DNA from: [Clostridium] hylemonae DSM 15053
GTDB taxonomy: Bacteria; Bacillota; Clostridia; Lachnospirales; Lachnospiraceae
NCBI RefSeq assembly: GCF_008281175.1
Contig: NZ_CP036524.1
Span: 2,852,001-2,916,000, forward strand
Reading direction: 5' to 3'
Length of the DNA stretch: 64,000 bases
The notes beneath the pieces are model-generated. The model was not told where the DNA came from. It saw only the letters and a program-made list of their open reading frames with translations, and did no database searches. The translations under genes and the position numbers were made by a program. Numbering within the stretch: the stretch's first letter is position 1; the number at the start of each line of letters is the position of its first letter. Shown here piece by piece: positions 52,651-61,820 of this stretch.

Positions 52651-53145
52651 CTATAAACTCTTTCTGTAGGCTGTCTGGACGGCATCTGCCTTTCCGGTCA
52701 CCGCCATCAGTACATAGTCCCCTCTGCTCTCAAGCACCGCGGAACTGATCAGTTTTGTCTGGGCGGCTCCGTAGCCCTCAAAACTCTTCTTCTGTGTATC
52801 CAGTCTTTTCTGTGCCGCCGTCTCCACAACGTCCGCCTGACTGTCGTCTTCAAGTCTTACGATAAGCAGTTCCTTAACCCCCATGACATCATCAGGGATA
52901 TACAATGTCACACCTTTGTAGTCGTCTGCGTTCAATCCATAATATTTCTTCAGATCCTGCGTAGTACCTTTCTTCATCCCTTCTGTCCCCATAACAGAAA
53001 CGACATTTTTACTCACTGTCTTTATCGGCGTCTTCGTGCCGCCTTCTCTGGAGACCAGCAGAATAACGTAGGCGGCCAGTAACAGTACCATGCCGTATTT
53101 CAATATATTAATGTGATCTATCCTGACTTTTTTCTTATTTTTCAT
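52651..53145 (-). CDS. DUF4358 family protein with N-terminal anchor
   Basis: A 164-residue protein with an N-terminal membrane helix (about 15-32) and an extracellular domain containing ELLIVRLEDDSQADVVETAAQKR and a YGAAQ...GDYVLMAVTG ending. I recognise this pattern as DUF4358, a domain of unknown function common in Lachnospiraceae. Its gene overlaps SGNH by one base and sits 17 bases before the MBOAT gene, so it may be an accessory of the acylation machinery. Confidence 0.8.
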   Translation of the reverse strand: MKNKKKVRIDHINILKYGMVLLLAAYVILLVSREGGTKTPIKTVSKNVVSVMGTEGMKKGTTQDLKKYYGLNADDYKGVTLYIPDDVMGVKELLIVRLEDDSQADVVETAAQKRLDTQKKSFEGYGAAQTKLISSAVLESRGDYVLMAVTGKADAVQTAYRKSL

Positions 53146-53963
53146 TATAAATCTGCCGCCTCCGCCATGTTCTCGACCCAGCCCGGATAATAGTCCGGCG
53201 CCTGGTGAATGCCGTCGTCCGCGTAATACTCTTCTTTTACGAGCCCCGTGTTGTCTATGAAGATGACGTCTTTCTCTTCACAGATCTCTTTCAGCTTCTT
53301 ATTGTATTCCGGGATATTGCCGTACCACTCATTATTGTCCACCGCCTTCCTGCTGGCCGGCAGGACGCAGTTAACATACACCTTTGTATCCGGCATGGCC
53401 GCTTTGATCTCATCCAGAACTTTGCCGTACCCTTCCGCGAATACCGCGGCATCCCCTCTGGCGGCTTCCACGTCGTTCATTCCAAATGTAAGGAACAGAT
53501 TCTGCGGTTTTGCCTCCTGCGCCTTCCTGATCATATCAAGCGTTCCTGTATCTTCCGCCCTCGTAACTTCCGCGCCCTTTTCTGCAATGACAAGCGACTG
53601 GTCCATCACCCCGAACTCGTAAAGCCCCTGAGTGATAGAGTCTCCAAGCACAAGAGAATTGGCAAAGCGTTCGTTGACCGGGCGGCTCTTCCGCTCCTCG
53701 TCCGCTGCACGCTCTGCCTTCTCCAGCTCTTCTATTTTATTTTCCGCAGCTTTTAAGTCTGCTTTTTCAAGTTCCTCCAGCTTCTTCGTACCCTCTGTTA
53801 TATCTTCACGGGGATTCATAAGCTTTACCGCAATAATAATACCGCCTGCGATCAAAAGAATAATGACAGTGGTGACTGCCATACGCAGAACTTTATCTTG
53901 CTCTTCTCCACTGCCCCATGTTTTTTTATTTTTATCTTTCACTATAACTGATTTCTCCTTCAT
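53145..53963 (-). CDS. Membrane-anchored SGNH/GDSL esterase
   Basis: A 272-residue protein with a charged N-terminus, a membrane helix (about 31-52), a charged coiled-coil spacer (about 60-95) and an SGNH hydrolase domain. Block I is VLGDSITQGL, block III is GMNDVEAARG, and the catalytic Asp and His are in DDGIHQ. It may be an acyl-esterase or acyltransferase of the same glycan system. I use the ATG at 53961-53963; the frame is open to 54044, but that lies in the -35 of the promoter. A GTG at 53942 preceded by AAGGAG is also possible. It is the first gene of a long leftward operon. Confidence 0.8.
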   Translation of the reverse strand: MKEKSVIVKDKNKKTWGSGEEQDKVLRMAVTTVIILLIAGGIIIAVKLMNPREDITEGTKKLEELEKADLKAAENKIEELEKAERAADEERKSRPVNERFANSLVLGDSITQGLYEFGVMDQSLVIAEKGAEVTRAEDTGTLDMIRKAQEAKPQNLFLTFGMNDVEAARGDAAVFAEGYGKVLDEIKAAMPDTKVYVNCVLPASRKAVDNNEWYGNIPEYNKKLKEICEEKDVIFIDNTGLVKEEYYADDGIHQAPDYYPGWVENMAEAADL

Positions 53964-54015
53964 GCACCATATTCCCGCGCGCCGCATCGCTTCGCATGCC
54001 TGAATATACAAGGTT

Positions 54016-54044
54016 ATTGTAATGTTTTCAACTGTAAAAGTCAA
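54016..54044 (-). promoter_or_regulatory. SigA promoter of the O-acylation/ligA/clpX operon
   Basis: On the minus strand TTGACT (54039-54044), 17 bases, then TACAAT (54016-54021). It is the only clear promoter before about 9.3 kb of tightly packed leftward genes ending at 44675. Confidence 0.68.
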
Positions 54045-54071
54045 ACTTATAATGCATTATGCGACAGTAAT

Positions 54072-54080
54072 TGGTATAAT
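54072..54080 (+). promoter_or_regulatory. Extended -10 promoter of the DUF5721 gene
   Basis: TGGTATAAT matches the extended -10 TGnTATAAT, about 84 bases upstream of the ATG. The -35 region is weak. Confidence 0.5.
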
Positions 54081-54163
54081 ATTACTATCCGCAGTATGGA
54101 GAACAGTTCAGACACAACTGTTACAGCCATTGTGCGTATATAAAACAAAAAGGAGCGCTATCC

Positions 54164-54646
54164 ATGATCACACTGACCCCGGACACTAAGACATGCATGT
54201 CCCACCTGCTTTTAAAAGATACGTTCGATTCCCTCTCTCTCATAGAGGGAGAGATCACAACATACAACAAATTCTCCATTGACGGACACATTCACAAAGA
54301 CTTTTTTGAAGACGCTCCCGACAGAGACTACTCTTACTGGCATGAACTGAGGAGTTACTGCCTGTCCCTCATAAAAGGAAAGCGCACCCCTCTCGGATTT
54401 AAGTTCGTCCTGTCCCTCGGAAAAGAGAAATTCACCGGCTTTCTCACGGAGAATGGACTTACGTTCCAGCCGGGAGACATCCAGGGCCTTTATATGAACC
54501 TGAGGTATGACGGCACGCGCCTCGTCTGCGTGACAGGCACTTCCATGAATACGTTCACGATGGACAAGTCACTGGATGAAGCCTGGGACCGGTGGGTGCG
54601 TACATTCTTCTCAGATGCGGGAATCGCTTTTGAGGGAGATATGTGA
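54164..54646 (+). CDS. DUF5721 family protein
   Basis: A 160-residue soluble protein with the features I associate with DUF5721: TYNKFSIDGHIHKDFF, SLIKGKRTPLGFKFV, LRYDGTRLVCVTGTS and a terminal WDRWVRTFFSDAGI. The function is unknown, and members seem confined largely to Lachnospiraceae and relatives. AAAAGGAGCG precedes the ATG. It is a monocistronic unit with its own promoter and a strong terminator. Confidence 0.82.
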   Translation: MITLTPDTKTCMSHLLLKDTFDSLSLIEGEITTYNKFSIDGHIHKDFFEDAPDRDYSYWHELRSYCLSLIKGKRTPLGFKFVLSLGKEKFTGFLTENGLTFQPGDIQGLYMNLRYDGTRLVCVTGTSMNTFTMDKSLDEAWDRWVRTFFSDAGIAFEGDM

Positions 54647-54671
54647 GCCTCAAATAAACAGAGATAAACGG

Positions 54672-54702
54672 AAAGGGAACTGCGCAGCCGGCAGTTCCCT
54701 TT
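54672..54702. terminator. Bidirectional terminator between DUF5721 and htpG
   Basis: Arms AAAGGGAACTGC and GCAGTTCCCTTT form a perfect 12-bp stem with a 7-base loop, followed by TGTTTAT. Its position serves both convergent genes. Confidence 0.85.
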
Positions 54703-54716
54703 GTTTATGAAATCTT

Positions 54717-56783
54717 TTATTTTGTCAGAAGCAGCATGATCTCGTTGCTTCTCTGCATGAATGCTGTCATTTCTTCCGGACTCAGCGGCTTGTGTGCCAG
54801 CATGGCCAGATCATAAAGCTGCCTGCAGATCACCGGCACGCTTTTTGCACGCCTGTGCTCTACAACAAACTTCACGAGCGGATGGTTGGCATTGAGTATG
54901 AGTGTGCTCTCCCCGCCGAACATACCGGCGTCCATACCTGCCATACCGTACATTTTCATCATTTCCTGCATACGGCGGTTCTGTTCCGACAGTGTGATCA
55001 CTGCTGCCGTATTGTCGTCCTTTAATTTCTCAACTTTCACATCCAGTTTGTCATTTTCGAGTTCTTTACGGAAGATCTCCACAAGACTGTCTGTTATCTT
55101 CTGGAACTCTTCTTTTTCTTCCTCCGCGACCTCTTCTTTGGCCGAATCTGTGATATCTGCGTCAATACGCTGGAAGCTCAGGCTCGGATTGCGCTGTTCC
55201 ATCTGTGTGATAAACGCAGAATCAATGTTATGGTTAAGGATGACCGCGTCCTGCCCCTGTGCCTTGAACAGATTGATATACTGGCTCTGCTGCTGTTCGT
55301 CCGTCACATAGTAGATCGTTGTCTTCTCTTCTTTGCTCTCTGCATTTTCTGCGTCTTCAGAAGCAGTGTCTTCTTTCTCTTTCGGCTCTTCCAGCGTTCC
55401 GCCGTTGGCCTCTGCGCACTCTTTTAATGTCAGATATTTATGGTCAATGTTCTTAAACAGAATAGAATCTTTCATCTTGTCGCAGAACTTTTCATCCTTC
55501 AGACAGCCAAACTTCACAAACGGGCTGATATTGTCCCAGCACTTCTCATACTCTTCCTTCTGTGTCTTGCACATACCGTTCAGTTTATCGGCCACCTTCT
55601 TTGATATATAATCCGCTATTTTATTTACAAATCCGTCGTTCTGCAGCGCGCTTCTTGATACGTTGAGCGGAAGGTCCGGACAGTCGATCACGCCTTTTAA
55701 CACCATGAGGAATTCCGGAATGACTTCTTTGATATTGTCTGCAATGAACACCTGGTTGTTGTACAGCTTGATCGTACCTTCGATAGAATCATACTCTGTA
55801 TTGATCCTCGGGAAGTACAGGATCCCCTTTAAGTTGAACGGATAGTCCATGTTCAGATGGATCCAGAACAACGGCTCTTTATAATCCATAAATACCTTGC
55901 GGTAAAAGTCGAGATAATCTTCTTTTTCGCATTCGTTCGGATGCTTTGTCCAGAGCGGATGGATATCGCTCAAAGATACCGGACGTTTGTTGATCTTCAC
56001 CTTTTCCATGGCAGGAGATACTTCTACCATCTCCTTCTCGCCGTTTTCATTTTCTTTCTCTTCCATTTTGGCTTCTTCATGGATATGTTCAACTACAACG
56101 TCATCCTCTTTCAAGTCCGCCTCGTCGATCGTCTCATATTCCTGTTCTGCGTCCACATTGGAGAGGAATATCTCCACCGGCATGAAAGAACAATACTTTT
56201 CAACTACTTCTCTCACACGGTACTCATTGGCAAACTGGACGCTGTCCTCATTAAGATACAATGTGATCTCCGTGCCGACGCCTTCCTTAGTGCCGTCTTC
56301 CATCTCATACTCTGTCCCGCCTTCGCTTACCCAGTGTACCGGAGCCGCTCCTTCCTTATAGGAAAGTGTATCAATATGCACTTCATCCGCCACCATGAAA
56401 GCAGAGTAAAAACCGAGACCGAAGTGCCCTATCATATCATCCTCAGTCGTCTTATCCTTATATTTCTCAAGAAATTCCGTAGCTCCGGAAAAGGCGATCT
56501 GCGTAATGTATTCCTCCACCTCGTCCGCAGTCATGCCGACACCGTTATCGATAAACTTCAGCGTCTTTTCCTTCGGGTTTACGATGATCTGGATCGATGG
56601 TTTATAATCGTCAGGTATCTGATATTCTCCCATCATATCAAGCTTTTTAAGCTTTGTGATAGCGTCACATCCGTTGGACACCATCTCGCGTACAAAAATA
56701 TCGTGGTCTGAATATACCCATTTCTTTATGATCGGGAATATATTCTCACTGCTGATAGATAAATTACCTTTTTTTCCTGCCAT
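54717..56783 (-). CDS. htpG: Hsp90-family chaperone HtpG
   Basis: A 688-residue Hsp90. The N-terminal GHKL ATPase has REMVSNGCDAITK, DNGVGM and GHFGLGFYSAFMVAD. The middle domain has a long acidic insertion (about 215-260, rich in E/K) and the R-finger region NVSRSALQND. The C-terminal dimerisation domain ends with a helical segment LLLTK. The length is above the usual bacterial value (about 625) because of two charged linkers (about 215-260 and 455-485). A perfect CIRCE element and a SigA promoter precede it. Confidence 0.95.
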   Translation of the reverse strand: MAGKKGNLSISSENIFPIIKKWVYSDHDIFVREMVSNGCDAITKLKKLDMMGEYQIPDDYKPSIQIIVNPKEKTLKFIDNGVGMTADEVEEYITQIAFSGATEFLEKYKDKTTEDDMIGHFGLGFYSAFMVADEVHIDTLSYKEGAAPVHWVSEGGTEYEMEDGTKEGVGTEITLYLNEDSVQFANEYRVREVVEKYCSFMPVEIFLSNVDAEQEYETIDEADLKEDDVVVEHIHEEAKMEEKENENGEKEMVEVSPAMEKVKINKRPVSLSDIHPLWTKHPNECEKEDYLDFYRKVFMDYKEPLFWIHLNMDYPFNLKGILYFPRINTEYDSIEGTIKLYNNQVFIADNIKEVIPEFLMVLKGVIDCPDLPLNVSRSALQNDGFVNKIADYISKKVADKLNGMCKTQKEEYEKCWDNISPFVKFGCLKDEKFCDKMKDSILFKNIDHKYLTLKECAEANGGTLEEPKEKEDTASEDAENAESKEEKTTIYYVTDEQQQSQYINLFKAQGQDAVILNHNIDSAFITQMEQRNPSLSFQRIDADITDSAKEEVAEEEKEEFQKITDSLVEIFRKELENDKLDVKVEKLKDDNTAAVITLSEQNRRMQEMMKMYGMAGMDAGMFGGESTLILNANHPLVKFVVEHRRAKSVPVICRQLYDLAMLAHKPLSPEEMTAFMQRSNEIMLLLTK

Positions 56784-56854
56784 TTATATCACTCCTATTT
56801 TTAATAATAAATGCGGCCGCTTAATAAAACGCCGTTTTATCTTGTCTAACAGTT

Positions 56855-56883
56855 ATAATAATACGCTGTTTTTTAAATGTCAA
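56855..56883 (-). promoter_or_regulatory. htpG: SigA promoter of htpG
   Basis: On the minus strand TTGACA (56878-56883), 17 bases, then TATTAT (56855-56860). It lies about 72 bases upstream of the ATG. Confidence 0.75.
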
Positions 56884-56890
56884 TAGAAAA

Positions 56891-56917
56891 TTAGCACTCT
56901 TTTCAAAAGAGTGCTAA
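56891..56917. promoter_or_regulatory. Perfect CIRCE (HrcA) operator at htpG
   Basis: TTAGCACTC, 9 bases, GAGTGCTAA: a perfect match to the CIRCE consensus. It lies 7 bases upstream of the htpG -35, unlike the clpB site, which overlaps the -35. Confidence 0.93.
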
Positions 56918-56934
56918 CAATCGTATTGTTTCTG

Positions 56935-59900
56935 TTATTCTATGCTCTTTAATGACTCTACCATATCTATCCTTCTGAGCTTAAAATACATGACCCAGTT
57001 GACGATCGCGGAGAAAGCCACCGTAAACAGAAGACTGTATATATAACTCGGGAAATTGATATTTCTACCGAACATTGCCGCATCCACCTCCACTGTCCGG
57101 ATGACGAACAGATGCAGAAGTCTTCCCATTATCATACCTGTACCGGCCCCCATCAGTGTCAGTATGACATTCTCCCTGTATACGTAAGCCGCCACTTCAG
57201 GATCATAAAAGCCGAGTACCTTGATCGTGGCCAGTTCCCTCTGACGCTCCGTTATATTAATATTGTTCAGGTTATACAGTACAACAAAGGCGAGCATGCC
57301 GGCAGATACAATGAGGACAACGATCACGAGATTCAGACTTTTGAGCATATCGTCGAGCTGCTTCTGGATATCGCTCATATAGCTGATGCTCAGCACGCCG
57401 TCCTGCTTCAGTATCTCCTGCCCCGTCCTGGCGAGCGCTGATTTGGACGGATCCTCTGCCTTGAAGAAATAACAGTTATACTCCGCAGGCTTTCCATATA
57501 CCTCCTCATACAGAACAGGAGTCAGATAGATATAATGTCCCATATAATTTTCGCAGACCGTCTGTATCTTTACAGGCCGGTTTCCGTCTTCTTCATCCTT
57601 GATATATATCGTATCACCCGCCTTGACCCCGAGAAGCTTTGCCGTCTTTTCGCTCACGACAGCTCCCTCATCGGTGAGCGTATATTTTTTATGGCTCCTT
57701 CTGTCCCGGAAGTTGATGAACTTCTCAAGCTCCTTTGCCGACCCGGGAACGACTTCATACGCGTCTCTTTCCCTGCCGCCGTTCACGAGTGTCACATTGC
57801 GCATATTGACCTCTGTATACTGCCGGACATCTGCATTGTTTTTCAGGAAATCCTCCACTTCCTTCTCTTTTGCTTCCGGAATATTTTCTTCAAGGTAAGC
57901 CATGCCGTCGTACACCTGTATTTCACTGTACTGAAGCTCAGATATGGCAAACACGGAATCCTTGATTCCAAACCCGACGAGCATGAGCGCCATACAGCCT
58001 CCGATGCCGAATATAGTCATAAAGAAACGTTTCTTATAGCGCATGAGATTGCGCACGGTGGACTTCCACGTAAAGCTCAGCCGCTTCCAGATAAAGGTGA
58101 CGCGCTCCAGGAATACCCGCTTTCCGTTTTTCGGGGCGGGCGGTCTCATAAGTACCGCCGGCTCTGCGGAAAGTTCTTTATAACAGGCGGCAAGCGTGGC
58201 GCCCAGCGTGCAGGCCAGCGCCGCAAGCGTCGCTGCCGCGGCATAAGTAAGATTATACGGCGTAAGAATATCCGGGATATGGTGGTACATGATGCCATAG
58301 GCGTATATGATAATATAAGGCAGCACTTTCTCTCCGAGAAGCACACCGAATATACTCCCTCCAAGCGTGGCCAGGAGCGCATAACCGAGATATTTGGAGG
58401 CTATGGTCAGCTTATTGTACCCGAGCGCTTTCATCGTCCCGATCTCTGTCCGCTGCTCTTCCACCATCCGAGTCATGCTCGTAAGGCTGATCAGCGCCGC
58501 AACGAGGAAAAACAGCACGGGAAATACTTTTCCGATCGCCCGCATCCGGTCTGCGTTGTCACCGTAACCGGCATACTCAGCCAGCGTATTCCGGTCGTAC
58601 ACATACCATTTTGGATCCTTGATCTTACCGATCTCATCTTTTGCATCCGCGATCTTCTGCTCACCGTCGGCCAGTTTCTGCTCTGCCTTCTCTTTCGCAG
58701 CCTCGTACTCCTTCCATCCGTCCGCAAGCTCTGCGGCGCTTGCTGCTATCTCTGACTCCGCGTCCGCAAGTGCGGCTTCCTGCTTCTCGATCTGCGCCCA
58801 CCCGCTGTCGATCTGCGCCTGGCCGTCCTGTATCTGGCTCCATACAGACGAAAGCGCCGCCTCACTGCCGGAAAGCTTTGTCTTCGTGTCATTTAACTGT
58901 GCCGCGCCGCTGTCCAGCTTCTGCGCATAGACCGCAAGCTTGCTGTCCGCATCTTTTCTGGCAGCATCGTACGCTTTCTGAGACTGGCCGTACAGCGTCC
59001 TGCTTTCCTGAAGGTCCTTCTGTGCGTCCGGAAGCTTATTGTCCCTCAGGTCATTACGGTCTGCCTCCGCCTGATTCTTTTGGGATTCCAGACTATTATA
59101 TTTCTCTGCATACTTCGGATCTGTTATGTCAAGCGCGTCCATCTCCTGCTGAAGCCGGGCCGCTGTGTCCGCCAGATCCTTTATCTGCTCCTGCATCTGT
59201 ACAACGGCCGCTTCCTTTGCATCGCAGAGCCCTTTCAGCTGGTCAAGCTTCTCTTTCTGCGGGGCAAACTGCGCGTCCACATCCGCCTTCTGTCTGTCAA
59301 ATGCCGCCTTCTGTGCGCCAAAATCCGCCATAGCCTTCTCATAGGCGGTCCTGCCTTCCTCCAGCTGTTTCCTGCCGGATTCATATTGTATTCCGGCGCT
59401 GTCCAGTTCTTTCTGCTTTGTGGTGAGCGTTGCTTTTCCTTCCTCCAGCTGTCTGCGTCCTTCCGCAGTCTGCTCCCTGGCGCCGTTAAGTTTTGTCTCC
59501 CCGTCTGTGAGCTCCTGCTCTGCTTTCAAAAGTTCTAAGTCGGCCTCTTCTCTTCCGTCGGCCAGCTCTTTTTCCGCCCTGCCAAGTTCTTCTTCCGCCT
59601 CATCCGTCAGTTCCTGTCTGCGTATGCTGCCTCTTTCCCCGGTGATCGCCTTTATATTGTCCTGGATCTTTTTGATCCTGTTCTCATACGCATCTGTGTA
59701 AGCGGTCAGCTTTTTTGCTCCCTCCGCCTGCACATAAGCTTCCGTGTACACATCCATGTCAAATGTGGAAGCCGGCACAACAAAGAAGCCCGTCAAACTC
59801 CCCGTTCCGATCGTTGTATTTCCCCGGTTGAATGAAATATAACACGGACTGTTCCCCGTACCTACGACGGTCAGCGTATCGGTCGTGAGCGTATCGGTGA

Positions 59901-60363
59901 CTTTCGTTCCGTCACCCGACTTCAGCACGACCGTATCTCCCACTTTATAATGCATCTCGTCATCTGCCAGACATTCGCCCGGTTTTTCCGGAAGACGCCC
60001 TTTCGTCACAGTCACCTTGTTCATGGACGGGAGCATGGACATGACATGTACCGCGATCTCCCGGTCTTCACCCTGACAGAGAAAATCCGCGCTGTAACCG
60101 CCCTCCGCCCGTTTCACGCCGTCCACCTTCCCGATGGAGCGGATGTCATCCTCTGTTATTCCAAGCGTACTGACGGTCTTGATATCCATCAGATCCGCCC
60201 CGTCAAAATAAGCGTCCCCCGTAGCCCGCATATCGGGCTCCGAAGAACGTATTCCTGAAAAGAACGCAACTCCGAGCGCTACAATAAAGAAAATCGAAAG
60301 GAACCGCCCGAGGCTTCTGCGTATCTCCATATAAAAATCTTTGCGCGTTGCCTTTGTCCCCAT
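56935..60363 (-). CDS. FtsX-type ABC transporter permease with long extracellular coiled coil
   Basis: A 1142-residue membrane protein. Helix 1 is at about 18-38, followed by an extracellular MacB-like domain (about 40-230). A very long A/E/K/Q-rich coiled coil follows (about 235-600). Three FtsX helices come next (about 625-740, including VLFFLVAALISLTSMTRMVEEQRTEIGTMKALGYN), then a second extracellular domain (about 800-1000) and three more FtsX helices near the C-terminus (INITERQRELATIKVLGFY). It works with the ATPase 10 bases upstream. Such permeases are mechanotransmitters for peptide, lipid or wall-related export; the cargo is unknown. Confidence 0.92.
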   Translation of the reverse strand: MGTKATRKDFYMEIRRSLGRFLSIFFIVALGVAFFSGIRSSEPDMRATGDAYFDGADLMDIKTVSTLGITEDDIRSIGKVDGVKRAEGGYSADFLCQGEDREIAVHVMSMLPSMNKVTVTKGRLPEKPGECLADDEMHYKVGDTVVLKSGDGTKVTDTLTTDTLTVVGTGNSPCYISFNRGNTTIGTGSLTGFFVVPASTFDMDVYTEAYVQAEGAKKLTAYTDAYENRIKKIQDNIKAITGERGSIRRQELTDEAEEELGRAEKELADGREEADLELLKAEQELTDGETKLNGAREQTAEGRRQLEEGKATLTTKQKELDSAGIQYESGRKQLEEGRTAYEKAMADFGAQKAAFDRQKADVDAQFAPQKEKLDQLKGLCDAKEAAVVQMQEQIKDLADTAARLQQEMDALDITDPKYAEKYNSLESQKNQAEADRNDLRDNKLPDAQKDLQESRTLYGQSQKAYDAARKDADSKLAVYAQKLDSGAAQLNDTKTKLSGSEAALSSVWSQIQDGQAQIDSGWAQIEKQEAALADAESEIAASAAELADGWKEYEAAKEKAEQKLADGEQKIADAKDEIGKIKDPKWYVYDRNTLAEYAGYGDNADRMRAIGKVFPVLFFLVAALISLTSMTRMVEEQRTEIGTMKALGYNKLTIASKYLGYALLATLGGSIFGVLLGEKVLPYIIIYAYGIMYHHIPDILTPYNLTYAAAATLAALACTLGATLAACYKELSAEPAVLMRPPAPKNGKRVFLERVTFIWKRLSFTWKSTVRNLMRYKKRFFMTIFGIGGCMALMLVGFGIKDSVFAISELQYSEIQVYDGMAYLEENIPEAKEKEVEDFLKNNADVRQYTEVNMRNVTLVNGGRERDAYEVVPGSAKELEKFINFRDRRSHKKYTLTDEGAVVSEKTAKLLGVKAGDTIYIKDEEDGNRPVKIQTVCENYMGHYIYLTPVLYEEVYGKPAEYNCYFFKAEDPSKSALARTGQEILKQDGVLSISYMSDIQKQLDDMLKSLNLVIVVLIVSAGMLAFVVLYNLNNINITERQRELATIKVLGFYDPEVAAYVYRENVILTLMGAGTGMIMGRLLHLFVIRTVEVDAAMFGRNINFPSYIYSLLFTVAFSAIVNWVMYFKLRRIDMVESLKSIE

Positions 60364-60373
60364 TTAAATTACC

Positions 60374-61078
60374 CTACCACTCTATAGAATCTACCGAAAC
60401 AGGCTTGTCATTTTCGATCATTCTGGACACTTTTCCATTTTTTATCTTTATCACACGGTCAGCCATCGGTGTGATCGCCTGATTGTGCGTGATCAAAATA
60501 ACAGTCATTCCTTTTTCCCTGCACGTATCCTGCAGAAGCTTCAGTATTGATTTACCGGTGTTATAATCCAGCGCGCCGGTTGGCTCGTCACACAGAAGAA
60601 GCTTCGGGTTCTTGGCAAGCGCCCTTGCTATGGACACCCGCTGCTGCTCTCCTCCCGAGAGCTGGGCCGGAAAGTTGGAAAGCCGCTCCCCAAGCCCTAC
60701 ATCCCGGAGCACTTCCTCCGCGTCCATAGGGTCTCTGCATATCTGAAGCGCAAGCTCCACATTCTCAAGCGCGGTGAGATTGGGAATGAGATTATAGAAC
60801 TGGAACACAAACCCGATATCGTCTCTCCGGTATGCGGTAAGCTGCCTGGCATTATATCCGGATATCGTTTCCCCGTCTACCTGAACACGGCCCTCCGTGG
60901 CAGTATCCATGCCGCCCAGTATATTGAGCACGGTTGTCTTCCCCGCGCCGCTTGGCCCCACAACTACAGCAAATTCTCCCTTTTCTATCTGGAAATCAAT
61001 GCCGTCTGCGGCCACGATCTCCACCTCTCCCATATGATAAACTTTCCGCACGTTATCCAACGTCACAAAACCGCTCAT
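60374..61078 (-). CDS. ABC transporter ATP-binding protein (MacB/LolD type)
   Basis: A 234-residue ATPase with Walker [11 protein letters not shown]-loop [18 protein letters not shown], signature LSGGEQQR, Walker [13 protein letters not shown] and H-loop ILITHNQ. The family pairs with FtsX-type permeases such as the next gene. I start at the ATG at 61076-61078 ([10 protein letters not shown]) because GGAGG precedes it; the frame extends to 61096. An extended -10 lies about 100 bases upstream. Confidence 0.93.
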   Translation of the reverse strand: MSGFVTLDNVRKVYHMGEVEIVAADGIDFQIEKGEFAVVVGPSGAGKTTVLNILGGMDTATEGRVQVDGETISGYNARQLTAYRRDDIGFVFQFYNLIPNLTALENVELALQICRDPMDAEEVLRDVGLGERLSNFPAQLSGGEQQRVSIARALAKNPKLLLCDEPTGALDYNTGKSILKLLQDTCREKGMTVILITHNQAITPMADRVIKIKNGKVSRMIENDKPVSVDSIEW

Positions 61079-61159
61079 ACAAGTCCTCCCAAACATGCCG
61101 CATTTTATGACAGGAACTGTAAATAAAGGGGTCCTGCCAACTAAAAATAAAATTCATTA

Positions 61160-61188
61160 TTGTCTGTTTTTATTATATCACTTATAAT
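61160..61188 (+). promoter_or_regulatory. Promoter of the GNAT gene
   Basis: TTGTCT (61160-61165), 17 bases, then a perfect TATAAT (61183-61188). It overlaps an oppositely oriented extended -10 at 61172-61180. Confidence 0.6.
61172..61180 (-). promoter_or_regulatory. Extended -10 promoter of the ABC transporter operon
   Basis: On the minus strand TGATATAAT fits TGnTATAAT. The -35 region is weak. The divergent GNAT promoter overlaps it. Confidence 0.45.
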
Positions 61189-61246
61189 AACTCATGAATA
61201 CTATTGATTTTAAGTTGACAAAGAGAAAGAAACAGGAGTGATCAAG

Positions 61247-61750
61247 ATGAGTCAGACAAGATTGGTCCCGGCCGTAACAGACAGCGAGATACATGATATC
61301 GCCGTGCTTGCGGAAGAGATCTGGCACGAACACTTTACGGATATTATCGGGGAAGAGCAGGTAAACTATATGGTAGATAAATTCCAGTCATACCCTGCCC
61401 TGAAAGAACAGATCCAGAACGGATATGAATATTATCAGATACACAGCGGCTCCACAATGGCAGGCTATACCGGCGTCCACGAAGACGACGGCGCGCTGTT
61501 TTTGAGCAAGCTCTACATAAAAAAGGACTGCCGCGGGCAGCACCTTGCCTCTGAAGCCTTCCGTTACCTTACCGCTCTCTGCAGAAAAAGAGGTCTGTCC
61601 AGGATCTGGCTCACCTGCAATAAACATAACGCCAATACTCTGGCGGTCTACAGCCATCTCGGCTTCAGCATAACTGATGAGCAGGTGGCGGATATCGGCA
61701 ATGGGTTTGTGATGGATGATTATATCCTGACATATGAAATGGGGATTTAG
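61247..61750 (+). CDS. GNAT-family N-acetyltransferase
   Basis: A 167-residue acetyltransferase. The acetyl-CoA loop region is LSKLYIKKDCRGQHLASEAFRYL, with the Q/RxxGxG/A-type turn read as CRGQHLA, followed by IWLTCNKHNANTLAVYSHLGF. The substrate is unknown. I start at the ATG at 61247-61249 (MSQTRL), 8 bases after AGGAG; the GTG at 61238 overlaps that RBS and is unlikely. Confidence 0.9.
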   Translation: MSQTRLVPAVTDSEIHDIAVLAEEIWHEHFTDIIGEEQVNYMVDKFQSYPALKEQIQNGYEYYQIHSGSTMAGYTGVHEDDGALFLSKLYIKKDCRGQHLASEAFRYLTALCRKRGLSRIWLTCNKHNANTLAVYSHLGFSITDEQVADIGNGFVMDDYILTYEMGI

Positions 61751-61760
61751 TTCAAAACAG

Positions 61761-61802
61761 GAGACATCAGGGGCCGGAATCTTCCGAATCCCGTGATGTC
61801 TC
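61761..61802. terminator. Bidirectional terminator after the GNAT gene
   Basis: Arms GAGACATCA and TGATGTCTC enclose a second stem (GGAA/TTCC), followed by TTATTTTATG. It also lies at the end of the alcohol dehydrogenase gene on the other strand. Confidence 0.85.
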
Positions 61803-61820
61803 TTATTTTATGATCTGATC

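Noticed and set aside
61101-61140. A third copy of the GGGGTC palindrome (GGGGTCCTG)
   Set aside because: Only a half-site matches; the flanking arm pairs as CAGGA/TCCTG, a different structure.
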